A DNA stretch of 16,463 nt from Agrobacterium fabrum (GCA_003241215.1 QFOL01000058.1:1-16463); one strand, 5' to 3'; counted from the stretch's first letter, positions 7,203 to 14,034 are shown. A program made the numbers and translations. The notes: generated by a model not told the origin, from the letters alone.

Positions 7203-8117
7203 ATGATTTCCGAAAATTACTCCCGCAATCTGGTGGGCTATGGCCGCAATGTTCCCGATCCGAAATGGCCGGGCGGCGCGCGCATCGCCGTGCAATTCGT
7301 CATCAATTACGAGGAGGGCGGCGAGAGCTGCATTCTCGATAATGACAAGGCGTCGGAATCGCTGCTGTCGGAAATTGTCGGCGCCCAGCCCTGGCCGGGT
7401 CAGCGCAACCTGAACATGGAATCGATCTATGAATATGGCTCGCGCGCCGGTTTCTGGCGGCTGTGGCGCATGTTCACCGGTCTTGGCGTCACCACCACCG
7501 TTTATGGCGTGACCGCCGCCATGGCGCGCAACCCGGAAGCCGTGGCGGCGATGAAGGAAGCGGGCTGGGAAATTGCCAGCCACGGTTACCGCTGGCTGGA
7601 ATACAAGGATTTTTCCGAAGAGGAAGAGCGCAAGCATATTCTCGAAGCCGTGCGTCTGCACACGGAGGTTACCGGCGAACGTCCTTACGGCATGTATCAG
7701 GGCAAGCCTTCCGACAATACGCTGCGCCTTGTCATGGAAGAGGGCGGTTTCCTCTATTCGTCTGATTCCTATGCCGACGATCTGCCCTATTGGGTGAAGG
7801 GTGCGAAGGACGAGCCTTTCCTGATCATTCCCTATACGCTCGAAACCAACGATATGCGTTTCGCCACGCCGCAGGGCTTCAATTCCGGCGACCAGTTCTT
7901 CACCTATCTGAAGGATGCTTTCGATGTGCTTTATCAGGAAGGTGTCGAGGGTGCACCGAAGATGATGAGCGTCGGCCTGCATTGCCGCCTTGTCGGTCGT
8001 CCCGGCCGTGCGGCGGCTCTTCGCCGTTTCATCGAATATGTGCTCGGCCACGAGAAGGTGTGGATCCCGCAGCGCATCGAGATTGCCCGTCACTGGCATG
8101 AACATCATAAGCCGTAA
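7203..8117 (+). CDS. puuE: Allantoinase, polysaccharide-deacetylase type (PuuE)
   Basis: A 304-aa cytosolic allantoinase of the NodB/polysaccharide deacetylase fold, which hydrolyses allantoin to allantoate. Family blocks run nearly end to end: LVGYGRNVPDPKWPGGARIAVQFVINYEEGGE at the N-terminus, NMESIYEYGSRAG, ASHGYRWLEY, GERPYGMYQGKPSDNT, MEEGGFLYSSDSYADDLPYW, PYTLETNDMRF, GLHCRLVGRPGR and a final IEIARHWHEHH. Length and N-terminus match known PuuE proteins (about 300-308 aa) if translation starts at ATG 7203, though its ribosome site is weak. ATG 7152, in frame, has a far better ribosome site (GGAGGT) and would add 17 residues. The frame is open back to 7038. It heads the ureide unit; the next gene follows after 13 bases. 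Confidence 0.93.
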   Translation: MISENYSRNLVGYGRNVPDPKWPGGARIAVQFVINYEEGGESCILDNDKASESLLSEIVGAQPWPGQRNLNMESIYEYGSRAGFWRLWRMFTGLGVTTTVYGVTAAMARNPEAVAAMKEAGWEIASHGYRWLEYKDFSEEEERKHILEAVRLHTEVTGERPYGMYQGKPSDNTLRLVMEEGGFLYSSDSYADDLPYWVKGAKDEPFLIIPYTLETNDMRFATPQGFNSGDQFFTYLKDAFDVLYQEGVEGAPKMMSVGLHCRLVGRPGRAAALRRFIEYVLGHEKVWIPQRIEIARHWHEHHKP

Positions 8118-8130
8118 GGAGTTGGGCTAG

Positions 8131-8802
8131 TTGCATTCTATATTTCAGGAAATACCAAATAGAATACTAGCGAATGCTAAATGTGCATTGGCTCAGGCAA
8201 ATACGCACGCGGTCTTTTTGGACCGTGGCAACGAACACTGGGGAAACATGTCTGTCTTAAATGCAGCGCATGCGGGTGAGCTGGTAATGAAAGCTGCTAT
8301 TGCAACCGCTCATCCATTATTAATTTTCCAGAACATATTTGAGTTTGATGATTCCTCAAATGAGGAAATAGGTTTGGAAAGGCTATTGGCGAAAGCTAAA
8401 ACTCATGATTTTCAACATCTCCCTAAGATTATGTGGGCTGTTTTAAAAGACCGTATCCCTGATACTGAAAGTTTTGAGAAAATTCGGAAAATGAGGAATG
8501 CGGTACAGCATTTTTATCATCCAGCTGGACTGGACAATTATGGAAATGCTGCAAGAAATATCAGTTTGGATTTTATTTATAAAAATATTGATCCAATACT
8601 GTTTAGGTATTTTGGACTTTGCGCCATCGAATTCCATGAGGATCATAATGTGGGTTATGACTATGTCGTAGCTTGCCTTTTGCGGCATGGCTTAAAATTC
8701 TCTATTCCAGAAGATTTTTCTGTAGGTGAAATTGACATAAAGGAAGAGATTCAAGATTGCGATCAGGAATACATCAACTGGGTTGAAGAGAATCTACTTT
8801 GA
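8131..8802 (+). CDS. HEPN-motif protein, AT-rich and probably horizontally acquired
   Basis: A 223-aa protein of no family I can name. Residues 122-129 read RNAVQHFY, an RX4HXY motif (R122, H127, Y129) characteristic of HEPN domains. It is preceded by the helix FEKIRKM, which suits the HEPN four-helix bundle whose Arg and His form the RNase site. An upstream motif AAHAGELVMKAAI is helical. The TTG start at 8131 is supported by AAGGAG at 8116-8121, partly inside the puuE stop. The stop TGA (8800-8802) overlaps the TTG start of uraD. Composition is foreign: 8401-8460 and 8521-8580 hold 23 and 21 G+C of 60, against 38 of 60 at 7981-8040. It has no nucleotidyltransferase partner beside it, although mntA lies two genes on. 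A ribonuclease, toxin or phage-defence role is inference. Confidence 0.72.
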   Translation: MHSIFQEIPNRILANAKCALAQANTHAVFLDRGNEHWGNMSVLNAAHAGELVMKAAIATAHPLLIFQNIFEFDDSSNEEIGLERLLAKAKTHDFQHLPKIMWAVLKDRIPDTESFEKIRKMRNAVQHFYHPAGLDNYGNAARNISLDFIYKNIDPILFRYFGLCAIEFHEDHNVGYDYVVACLLRHGLKFSIPEDFSVGEIDIKEEIQDCDQEYINWVEENLL

Positions 8803-9314
8803 TTGAAGGACGATATAAGCTGGAAAAAAGAGATTTTATCGAACTTTTCGGCGGCGTCTTCGAACATTCGCCCTTTATCGCCGAACGGGCTTATGATGCT
8901 GGCGGAGCCGGCCTGGAACAGACGGCGAAGGCGGTTCACGCCGCACTCACCGCGCAATTCCGCGCCGCTTCAGAGGCCGAACGGCTTGGTGTATTACGGG
9001 CGCATCCCGATCTTGCCGGCAAGCTGGCGATTGCGGGGGAGCTGACCGCCGATAGTCGCAATGAACAGGTGGGTGCAGGGCTCGACCGGCTTACCCCGGA
9101 AGAGCACGCCCGTTTTACCGAATTAAACGGCGCCTATACCCAAAAATTCGGTTTTCCCTTCATCATCGCGGTCAAGGGGCTGAACAGGCACGATATTCTT
9201 TCCGCCTTCGAGACACGCATCGGCAACAGTGCAGCCGAAGAATTTGAGACGGCGATGGCGCAGGTGGAAAAGATCGCCTGGCTGCGCCTTTCTGCGATGC
9301 TGCCGGAAGGCTGA
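8799..9314 (+). CDS. uraD: OHCU decarboxylase (2-oxo-4-hydroxy-4-carboxy-5-ureidoimidazoline decarboxylase)
   Basis: A 171-aa enzyme converting OHCU to S-allantoin, the last step of urate-to-allantoin conversion after HIU hydrolase. Family marks are FGGVFEHSPFIAERAY near the N-terminus, the catalytic His block RAHPDLAGKLA (H69) and SRNEQVGAGLD (S86, E89), then FGFPFIIAVKG. Length is normal. The only reasonable start is TTG 8799, which shares TTGA with the stop of the preceding HEPN gene and has GAAGAG at 8785-8790 inside that gene. Translation of uraD is therefore likely coupled to the foreign gene. The first eight or so residues (MIEGRYKL) are not recognisably conserved, which fits a start region disturbed by insertion. 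A CTG at 8820 is a less likely alternative. Confidence 0.92.
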   Translation: MIEGRYKLEKRDFIELFGGVFEHSPFIAERAYDAGGAGLEQTAKAVHAALTAQFRAASEAERLGVLRAHPDLAGKLAIAGELTADSRNEQVGAGLDRLTPEEHARFTELNGAYTQKFGFPFIIAVKGLNRHDILSAFETRIGNSAAEEFETAMAQVEKIAWLRLSAMLPEG

Positions 9315-9315
9315 A

Positions 9316-9344
9316 TTGGCGAGCGGTGGCCGTTCTGCTAGAAT
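9316..9344 (+). promoter_or_regulatory. Candidate sigma70-type promoter for mntA-hepT
   Basis: TTGGCG (9316-9321) and TAGAAT (9339-9344) are separated by exactly 17 bases, matching the -35 and -10 consensus at 4/6 and 5/6. The predicted start near 9351 is just before the ribosome site (GGAG, 9356-9359) and ATG 9368 of mntA. The whole element fits in the 53-base gap after uraD, which otherwise would not need a promoter inside an operon. Confidence 0.55.
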
Positions 9345-9367
9345 CGCGCCGCCTGGAGATTGAGACC

Positions 9368-9658
9368 ATGAGACCTTCCGAGGTGCTGGAAAAGAACAGG
9401 GAAGCGATCCGCGAAGCGACGAAACGCTTCAACGCGGCAAACCCGCGCGTGTTCGGCTCCGTCGCCCGCGGCGAGGACCGGCCAGACAGCGATCTCGACA
9501 TTCTGGTGGATGCGCTGCCGGGCACGACCCTGTTCGATCTCGGCGGTTTGCTGGAGGAATTGAAGGCGTTGCTTGGTGTGGAGGTCGACGTCGTCACCTC
9601 AGGCGGCCTGCATTCGGAGATACGGGCGCGCGTTCTGAAGGAAGCCAAAGCAGTATGA
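9368..9658 (+). CDS. mntA: MntA-type minimal nucleotidyltransferase antitoxin
   Basis: A 96-aa minimal nucleotidyltransferase of the polymerase-beta superfamily. It has the hallmark GSX10DXD motif (G30-S31, then D42-L-D44), the RGE element in GSVARGED, and a third acidic site at D74 (VEVDVVT). In MntA/HepT systems this protein neutralises the HEPN toxin by transferring AMP to a tyrosine in its RX4HXY motif. ATG 9368 is chosen because GGAG sits 8 bases upstream. A GTG at 9326 would add 14 residues but would lie within the promoter-like sequence. The last four bases (ATGA, 9655-9658) are also the start of the HEPN partner, the usual coupled arrangement. It sits inside the ureide unit with no metabolic link visible. 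The gene symbol follows family usage. Confidence 0.88.
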   Translation: MRPSEVLEKNREAIREATKRFNAANPRVFGSVARGEDRPDSDLDILVDALPGTTLFDLGGLLEELKALLGVEVDVVTSGGLHSEIRARVLKEAKAV

Positions 9659-10017
9659 GTACGGATCGGCTTCTGCTCTATCTGAAGGAGATGGATGTTG
9701 CCGCCTCCAGAATACAGGATTTCATTCAGGATATGGATGAGGCCGCTTTTTCTTCCGACACGCGGACGCAGATGGCGGTCATGATGGGTCTTGCCCTGAT
9801 CGGCGAGGCGGTCGCCAAGCTGGATAAGCACTACCCCGCATTTTTACAGCAGCACCCGGAAATCCCCTGGATCAAGATGAAGGGTATGCGCAATCTGATC
9901 GTGCATGATTATTTCCGGGCGGAGCTCTCGGTCGTCTGGAAAACGATAACGCAGAGCATTCCGGATTTGCAGGCGCGTCTCTCCCTCCTCCGAAACTGGC
10001 ATGCCCAAGGTGAATGA
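9655..10017 (+). CDS. hepT: HepT-type HEPN toxin (DUF86 family)
   Basis: A 120-aa all-helical HEPN protein of the HepT/DUF86 family. The motif R79-N-L-I-V-H84-D-Y86 is the RX4HXY signature: Arg and His form the RNase centre and the Tyr is the residue AMPylated by the cognate antitoxin. MMGLALIGEAVAKL and the segment before MKGMRNLIVHDYF match the family layout, and the length is typical, so the toxin looks intact. It is translationally coupled to mntA by an ATGA overlap. Its stop (10015-10017) is three bases before the allA start, so toxin and metabolic gene share one transcript. The cellular RNA target is not visible from sequence. Confidence 0.9.
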   Translation: MSTDRLLLYLKEMDVAASRIQDFIQDMDEAAFSSDTRTQMAVMMGLALIGEAVAKLDKHYPAFLQQHPEIPWIKMKGMRNLIVHDYFRAELSVVWKTITQSIPDLQARLSLLRNWHAQGE

Positions 10018-10020
10018 CAT

Positions 10021-10521
10021 TTGACTGATTTTCTCGACATAAAACCTCTCACAAAGGAGGCTTTCGCATCCTTCGGTGATGTGATCGAAACAACGCCCTC
10101 TTCCATGCGGCATATCAATGGCGGCCAGACCGAGCGGCATCATGCGCTTGCAGCACCGGAGGCGGCGGGTGAGGGGGCGCGTATCATCCTCAATATTTTC
10201 CGCGGGCAGCCGCGCGTCTTTCCGCATAAGATTGAGATGATGGAACGGCACCCGCTCGGCAGCCAGAGTTTTTCGCCGCTTTCCGGCCGGCCCTTCCTCG
10301 TGGTTGTCGCTGATGACGATGGCGGCCGGCCCGGCCGGCCGCAGGTGTTTCTGGCGCGGGGCGATCAGGGTGTGAATTACCGCCGCAATGTCTGGCATTA
10401 TCCGCTGATGCCGTTGCAAGAGGTTTCGGATTTTCTGGTTGCCGACCGCGAGGGGCCGGGTAACAATCTGGAAGAGTATTTTTTCGATGCGCCCTTCATG
10501 ATCGCGGAGCCCAGCCTATGA
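10021..10521 (+). CDS. allA: Ureidoglycolate lyase
   Basis: A 166-aa enzyme splitting (S)-ureidoglycolate into glyoxylate and urea at the end of ureide breakdown. It closely follows the AllA family: an N-terminal [15 protein letters not shown], then [31 protein letters not shown] in the cupin-like core, and the C-terminal [16 protein letters not shown]. Length is near the usual 160-170. The start is TTG 10021, the third TTG start in this unit, with AAGGTGA (10007-10013) seven bases upstream inside the 3' end of hepT. The ATGA at 10518-10521 couples it to hiuH. The glyoxylate made would enter central metabolism. Confidence 0.93.
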   Translation: MTDFLDIKPLTKEAFASFGDVIETTPSSMRHINGGQTERHHALAAPEAAGEGARIILNIFRGQPRVFPHKIEMMERHPLGSQSFSPLSGRPFLVVVADDDGGRPGRPQVFLARGDQGVNYRRNVWHYPLMPLQEVSDFLVADREGPGNNLEEYFFDAPFMIAEPSL

Positions 10522-10874
10522 CCGGTTTGACCACCCATGTCCTCGACGCCGCCCATGGCACGCCTGCCGAGGGCCTGACGATCGAGCTTTACCGGCTCGC
10601 CGGCGATCGCCGCGAGAAGCTGAAGACGGTAAAGACCAATGGCGACGGCCGTGTCGATGGCGGGCCGCTGCTTGCCGGCGACAGTTTCAAGGTGGGCGAA
10701 TATGAGCTGGTTTTCCATGCCGGCGATTATCTGCGTGGCAAGGGTGTGGCGCTGCCGGAGCCGGCCTTTCTCGATATTATCCCGATCCGCTTCGGCATTG
10801 CCGATGAGAGCGGCCATTACCATGTGCCGCTTCTGCTTTCGCCCTATAGCTATTCCACCTATCGAGGAAGCTGA
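10518..10874 (+). CDS. hiuH: 5-hydroxyisourate hydrolase (transthyretin-like)
   Basis: A 118-aa transthyretin-related enzyme converting 5-hydroxyisourate, the product of urate oxidase, to OHCU, the substrate of UraD. It has the N-terminal [16 protein letters not shown] (H7), R45 in the GRVDGG region, H102 in [16 protein letters not shown], and the diagnostic C-terminal YRGS tetrapeptide. There is no periplasmic signal peptide, so the enzyme is cytosolic. Start ATG overlaps the allA stop as ATGA. The phosphoesterase gene begins five bases after its stop. Confidence 0.95.
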   Translation: MTGLTTHVLDAAHGTPAEGLTIELYRLAGDRREKLKTVKTNGDGRVDGGPLLAGDSFKVGEYELVFHAGDYLRGKGVALPEPAFLDIIPIRFGIADESGHYHVPLLLSPYSYSTYRGS

Positions 10875-10879
10875 TTGCC

Positions 10880-11623
10880 ATGATCTTTGCCGCGATTGCC
10901 GATATTCACGGAAACTGCGCCGCGCTCGAAGCCGTGCTGGAGGATATCGCAAGGCTTGGCATCAAGGACATCGTCAATCTCGGCGATTGTTTCAGCGGTC
11001 CGCTGGAAGCGGGGTTTACCGGCGACGTGCTTGTTAACAACTGGATACCCAGCATTCGCGGCAATCATGACCGGGAGCTGATCGACCGTGCCCCGGAGGA
11101 GATGGGAAGCTGGGAAAGGCCAGCGCATGCGCAGCTGAGCGCTGCCCATCTGGACTGGCTGCAAACCCTGCCATTCAGCATGGTGTTCAAGGACGTCGCC
11201 TATTGCTGCCATGGCTCGCCGCAAGGCGATCTCGACTATTGGCTGGAAACGCTGTCGCCGGAAGGCGTGCTGAAATTACGGCCGCTCGCTGAAATCGAGG
11301 CGAGGGCGGAAGGCATCGCCCAGCCGCTGATGCTTTGCGGCCATACCCATATTCCCCGCACCGTGCAGCTTTCCGACGGCCGGCTGATCGTCAATCCCGG
11401 CAGCGTCGGCTGCCCCGGCTGGAAGGACGACACGCCTTTCGACCATCACGTCGAGGCCGGCCATCCGCTCGCCACCTATGCCGTGCTGGAAGAGACGGCG
11501 CGCGGCTGGCAGGTTTATTTCCGGCAAATACGCTACGATAATCTGGCCATGGCCGAGATGGCGCGGGTCAACGGCATTCCGTATCTGGCCGATGCGCTGG
11601 CGAGTGGCTGGCTGAAGCGGTAG
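10880..11623 (+). CDS. Calcineurin-like metallophosphoesterase (YfcE/MJ0936-like)
   Basis: A 247-aa two-metal phosphoesterase. Its motifs are in family order: D8-x-H10-GN, LGD36, GNHD (61-64), H111 in CCHGSP and GHTH (154-157) near the C-terminus, so all expected metal ligands are present. Substrate cannot be told from sequence; relatives act on phosphodiesters or dinucleoside polyphosphates. It starts five bases after hiuH, with GGAAG as ribosome site, so it is likely co-transcribed with the ureide genes, but no step of that pathway calls for a phosphoesterase. Its TAG stop is only three bases from the convergent carboxypeptidase stop, leaving no room for a terminator between them. Confidence 0.85.
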   Translation: MIFAAIADIHGNCAALEAVLEDIARLGIKDIVNLGDCFSGPLEAGFTGDVLVNNWIPSIRGNHDRELIDRAPEEMGSWERPAHAQLSAAHLDWLQTLPFSMVFKDVAYCCHGSPQGDLDYWLETLSPEGVLKLRPLAEIEARAEGIAQPLMLCGHTHIPRTVQLSDGRLIVNPGSVGCPGWKDDTPFDHHVEAGHPLATYAVLEETARGWQVYFRQIRYDNLAMAEMARVNGIPYLADALASGWLKR

Positions 11624-11626
11624 AGA

Positions 11627-12943
11627 TCACCCCTCGCTGTTCATCACCACGCAGGCGTAGGATTGCGCCTTCAGCTCCCTGCAGGCGGAAACCGCCGAGG
11701 ACTGGTCTTCGAAGCCGGTGAAGCGGGCGCGGTAAAGCGTTGCCGATCCGCTTCGCACGGCTTCGGTGTAAGGGGCGATCCCGGCATAGCTGCCGATATT
11801 GGCGCGGGCATTGGCGAGCAGGGAGCGGGCGGCGGCTTCGCTGTCGGTGGCGGCGATCTGCACTTCCCAGCGGCTGCGCTGACCTGCGGGGGCTGCGGCG
11901 GGAGCCGGTCGCGGGATGGCCGAAACCTGCATCATGTCGGCCATCTGGCTATTCGCCGTGGCGATCTGCATGGCGACCGGATCGGCGCGGCGTTCGGCGA
12001 ACATCGGCAATGGCACGGAGGCGGGGGGTAGTGCGGCGGCGGCAGGCGCGGCAGCGGGCGTCACATCAAAGGTGCGGCTGACATTGGCGCTGGCGACGAG
12101 CTGTTCGGTGTTGCGGCTTCTCGATGCCTGCGGCACGGCCTTGTCGAGAAGCGCTGCCATCTGCGCATCGCGGCTGCGGGCGGTCTTGCCGCCCAGCACG
12201 ACGCCGACGACACGGCGGCCATTGTGGTTGATGGCGCTGACGAGATTGAAGCCCGATGCATTGGTGTAGCCGGTCTTGATGCCGTCCATACCCTGATAAC
12301 GATACATCAGATTATTGTGGCCGCGGATGCGTTTTCCCCGGAAACTGAAGGATTCCATGGCGAAGAGGCCGTATTCCTTGGGAAAGTCCCGCTGCAGCGC
12401 AAGGCCGAGCTTCGCCATGTCGCGCGCCGTCGTCACCTGCGATTTGCTGGGCAGGCCCGAGGCGTTGCGGAACACCGTCTTGGTCATGCCGAGCTGACGT
12501 GCCTTGCGGGTCATCATTTCGGCGAACCGTGCCTCGGAGCCGCCGAGATGGTCGCCCATGCCCTCCGCCATATCGTTGGCGGATTTGACGATCATGCCAT
12601 AAACGGCCTCACGCACGGTGAAGGTCTGGCCCTGGCGCACATATAGCTTGGAAGGGATGGTGGATGCGCCATTCCTGGACATCGTTATCTTCTGGTCCCA
12701 GCGAAGCCGGCCGGCATGCAGGGCCTCGAAGGTCATGTAAAGCGTCATCATCTTGGTCAGCGAGGCGGGGTGGTTCAGAACATCGGCATTGCGCGCCGCC
12801 AGAACCTTGCCGGTATTGGCATCCATGATGAAATGGGCGTAACCGGCCTGAGCAGGCGATGCCTGCAGCGAGAGGATCGCGCAAAAGAAGGCGAGTGCAA
12901 AGACCCATGCTCCCGCCATTCCCCGTCTGATCGTTCCCGACAT
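11627..12943 (-). CDS. Serine D-alanyl-D-alanine carboxypeptidase with SPOR domain (low-molecular-weight PBP, S11)
   Basis: A 438-aa periplasmic peptidoglycan enzyme that trims the terminal D-Ala of stem peptides. A signal peptide spans residues 1-33 (cleavage expected after SPAQA). The S11 domain carries S61-LTK64 (SxxK), S121-A-N123 (SxN) and K223-TG. An Ala/Pro linker (about 290-356) leads to a C-terminal SPOR domain (about 357-435; RWEVQIAATDSEAAARSLL at its start, CRELKAQSYACVV at its end), which binds denuded glycan and directs proteins to division septa. This S11 plus SPOR layout resembles the DacF-like enzymes of alphaproteobacteria. ATG 12943 is chosen over an upstream in-frame start at 13036 because AAAGGGGTGG lies just before it and the signal peptide begins properly. 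It is divergent from tetR. Confidence 0.92.
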   Translation of the reverse strand: MSGTIRRGMAGAWVFALAFFCAILSLQASPAQAGYAHFIMDANTGKVLAARNADVLNHPASLTKMMTLYMTFEALHAGRLRWDQKITMSRNGASTIPSKLYVRQGQTFTVREAVYGMIVKSANDMAEGMGDHLGGSEARFAEMMTRKARQLGMTKTVFRNASGLPSKSQVTTARDMAKLGLALQRDFPKEYGLFAMESFSFRGKRIRGHNNLMYRYQGMDGIKTGYTNASGFNLVSAINHNGRRVVGVVLGGKTARSRDAQMAALLDKAVPQASRSRNTEQLVASANVSRTFDVTPAAAPAAAALPPASVPLPMFAERRADPVAMQIATANSQMADMMQVSAIPRPAPAAAPAGQRSRWEVQIAATDSEAAARSLLANARANIGSYAGIAPYTEAVRSGSATLYRARFTGFEDQSSAVSACRELKAQSYACVVMNSEG

Positions 12944-13033
12944 AATCCACCCCTTTTGTTCGGTCGCCGTGATGCGCGAAGTTTTACTGACACTTTCTGG
13001 CAACAAAACCGCTAAAACTTTAGAGATCGCTTT

Positions 13034-13051
13034 CATGCTTAATTAAGTATG
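13034..13051. promoter_or_regulatory. Palindromic candidate operator between the carboxypeptidase and tetR
   Basis: CATGCTTAATTAAGTATG is an 18-bp inverted repeat with 8 of 9 base pairs matched and a perfect CTTAATTAAG core (13038-13047). It lies between divergent genes, 70 bases before the tetR ATG. The size and symmetry suit a TetR dimer. A second perfect palindrome, TGTCATGACA (13117-13126), overlaps the tetR start codon itself. Either could be the autoregulatory site. Confidence 0.45.
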
Positions 13052-13120
13052 AATTTCAACCCGATGGCTGCCCTCACAATTTTCTTGAAAAGAAACCAAC
13101 CATCCGGTATGTTTACTGTC

Positions 13121-13693
13121 ATGACAAATGCACATGAACGCAAGAAGCAGCCGGACGTCGTGCGCCGCAATCTCCTCGATTGCGCGGCGAAGCTTGCTGC
13201 CGATCAGGGTGTTGCCGCACTTTCGGTGCAGGCGGTGGCGGATGCGGCCGGGGTGACGAAGGGTGGGCTGTTCCACCATTTCGCCTCCAAGCAGGCCTTG
13301 CTCGAAGCTGTCATGGCGGACCTTGTTTTGGCGCTGGATGCGGAAATCGATGCGCTTATCTCACAGGATTGTGAAGCCTACGGATGCTTCACGCGGGCCT
13401 ATGTGAACGCCGTTTTCGCTGATCGCGACCGGGATTCGGGCCGGCAATGGGCGGCGCTGTCGGTATCGATGGTCGGTGAACCGTCGCTGAGGCGCATGTG
13501 GACCAGCTGGTTTGCGGGACGTCTCAGCCGTCATAAGGAAACGGATGACGGGGTGATACTGGAAATGGTGCGGCTGGCGGCTGACGGCATCTGGTTTGCC
13601 GATCTTCTGGCCGATGATGGCAGGGCAGGTGGCGACAGGGCGGCTCTCAAGGCCCGGATGATCGCCCAGACGAAAAAGGAAACGGAACGATGA
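13121..13693 (+). CDS. TetR-family transcriptional regulator of the SMR pump
   Basis: A 190-aa repressor. The N-terminal helix-turn-helix (about residues 16-60) has the family pattern LSVQAVADAAGVTKGGLFHHFASKQALLEAV. The remaining helical part is the variable ligand and dimer domain. The start is chosen as ATG 13121 because TetR proteins begin shortly before the first DNA-binding helix. The frame is open back to 13049, but that stretch contains the operator-like palindrome and is probably untranslated. The last four bases (ATGA) start the SMR gene, so both are translated together, and the pump is the obvious target. The inducer is unknown, perhaps a quaternary ammonium compound or a dye. Confidence 0.9.
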   Translation: MTNAHERKKQPDVVRRNLLDCAAKLAADQGVAALSVQAVADAAGVTKGGLFHHFASKQALLEAVMADLVLALDAEIDALISQDCEAYGCFTRAYVNAVFADRDRDSGRQWAALSVSMVGEPSLRRMWTSWFAGRLSRHKETDDGVILEMVRLAADGIWFADLLADDGRAGGDRAALKARMIAQTKKETER

Positions 13694-14034
13694 ACGCGGC
13701 ACTTTTTACCTATGGGGCGCTTGTCGCGGCCATTATCTGCGAGGTCATCGCCACCTCCTTCCTGCAGCAGTCGCAGCAGTTCACCCGGTTGCTGCCAACG
13801 GTGCTGATGGCGGTGTTTTACGGCGCGGCCTTTTATCTCCTGTCGTTCACGCTGCGGGTGATCCCGGTCGGCGTGGCCTATGCGATCTGGAGCGGGCTCG
13901 GCATCGTGCTGATTTCCGGCATCGGTTATTTCGTGTTCCGTCAGACACTGGATATTGCTGCCGTTGTCGGCCTCGGTTTCATCGTGACCGGGGTGGTGAT
14001 CGTGAACGTGTTTTCGAAGACCGTGGGGCATTGA
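13690..14034 (+). CDS. Small multidrug resistance (EmrE/QacE-type) efflux transporter
   Basis: A 114-aa inner-membrane protein with four transmembrane helices (about residues 5-23, 34-54, 59-79, 87-107). It is close to EmrE in sequence. The membrane-embedded glutamate shared by drug and proton is E18 (EmrE E14). YAIWSG carries Y64 and W67 (EmrE Y60 and W63), followed by GIGIVLIS-type packing residues. SMR proteins work as antiparallel dimers exporting cationic drugs such as quaternary ammonium compounds in exchange for protons. A guanidinium-exporting (Gdx) role is less likely, because the sequence around E18 follows the EmrE pattern. It overlaps tetR by ATGA. Confidence 0.92.
   Translation: MNAALFTYGALVAAIICEVIATSFLQQSQQFTRLLPTVLMAVFYGAAFYLLSFTLRVIPVGVAYAIWSGLGIVLISGIGYFVFRQTLDIAAVVGLGFIVTGVVIVNVFSKTVGH

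Noticed and set aside
7077..8108. 343-codon minus-strand frame opposite puuE
   Set aside because: The plus strand encodes an allantoinase with end-to-end family match; the reverse frame is a shadow.
8443..8688. Minus-strand 81-codon frame inside the AT-rich HEPN gene, considered as an antisense antitoxin
   Set aside because: No ribosome site or promoter seen, and the plus frame has a good ribosome site and an HEPN motif; AT-rich DNA makes such frames by chance.
8117..8802. Search for target-site duplications or terminal inverted repeats flanking the HEPN gene
   Set aside because: Only a shared TTG is visible at the two junctions (8131 and 8799), far too short to claim a transposition footprint.
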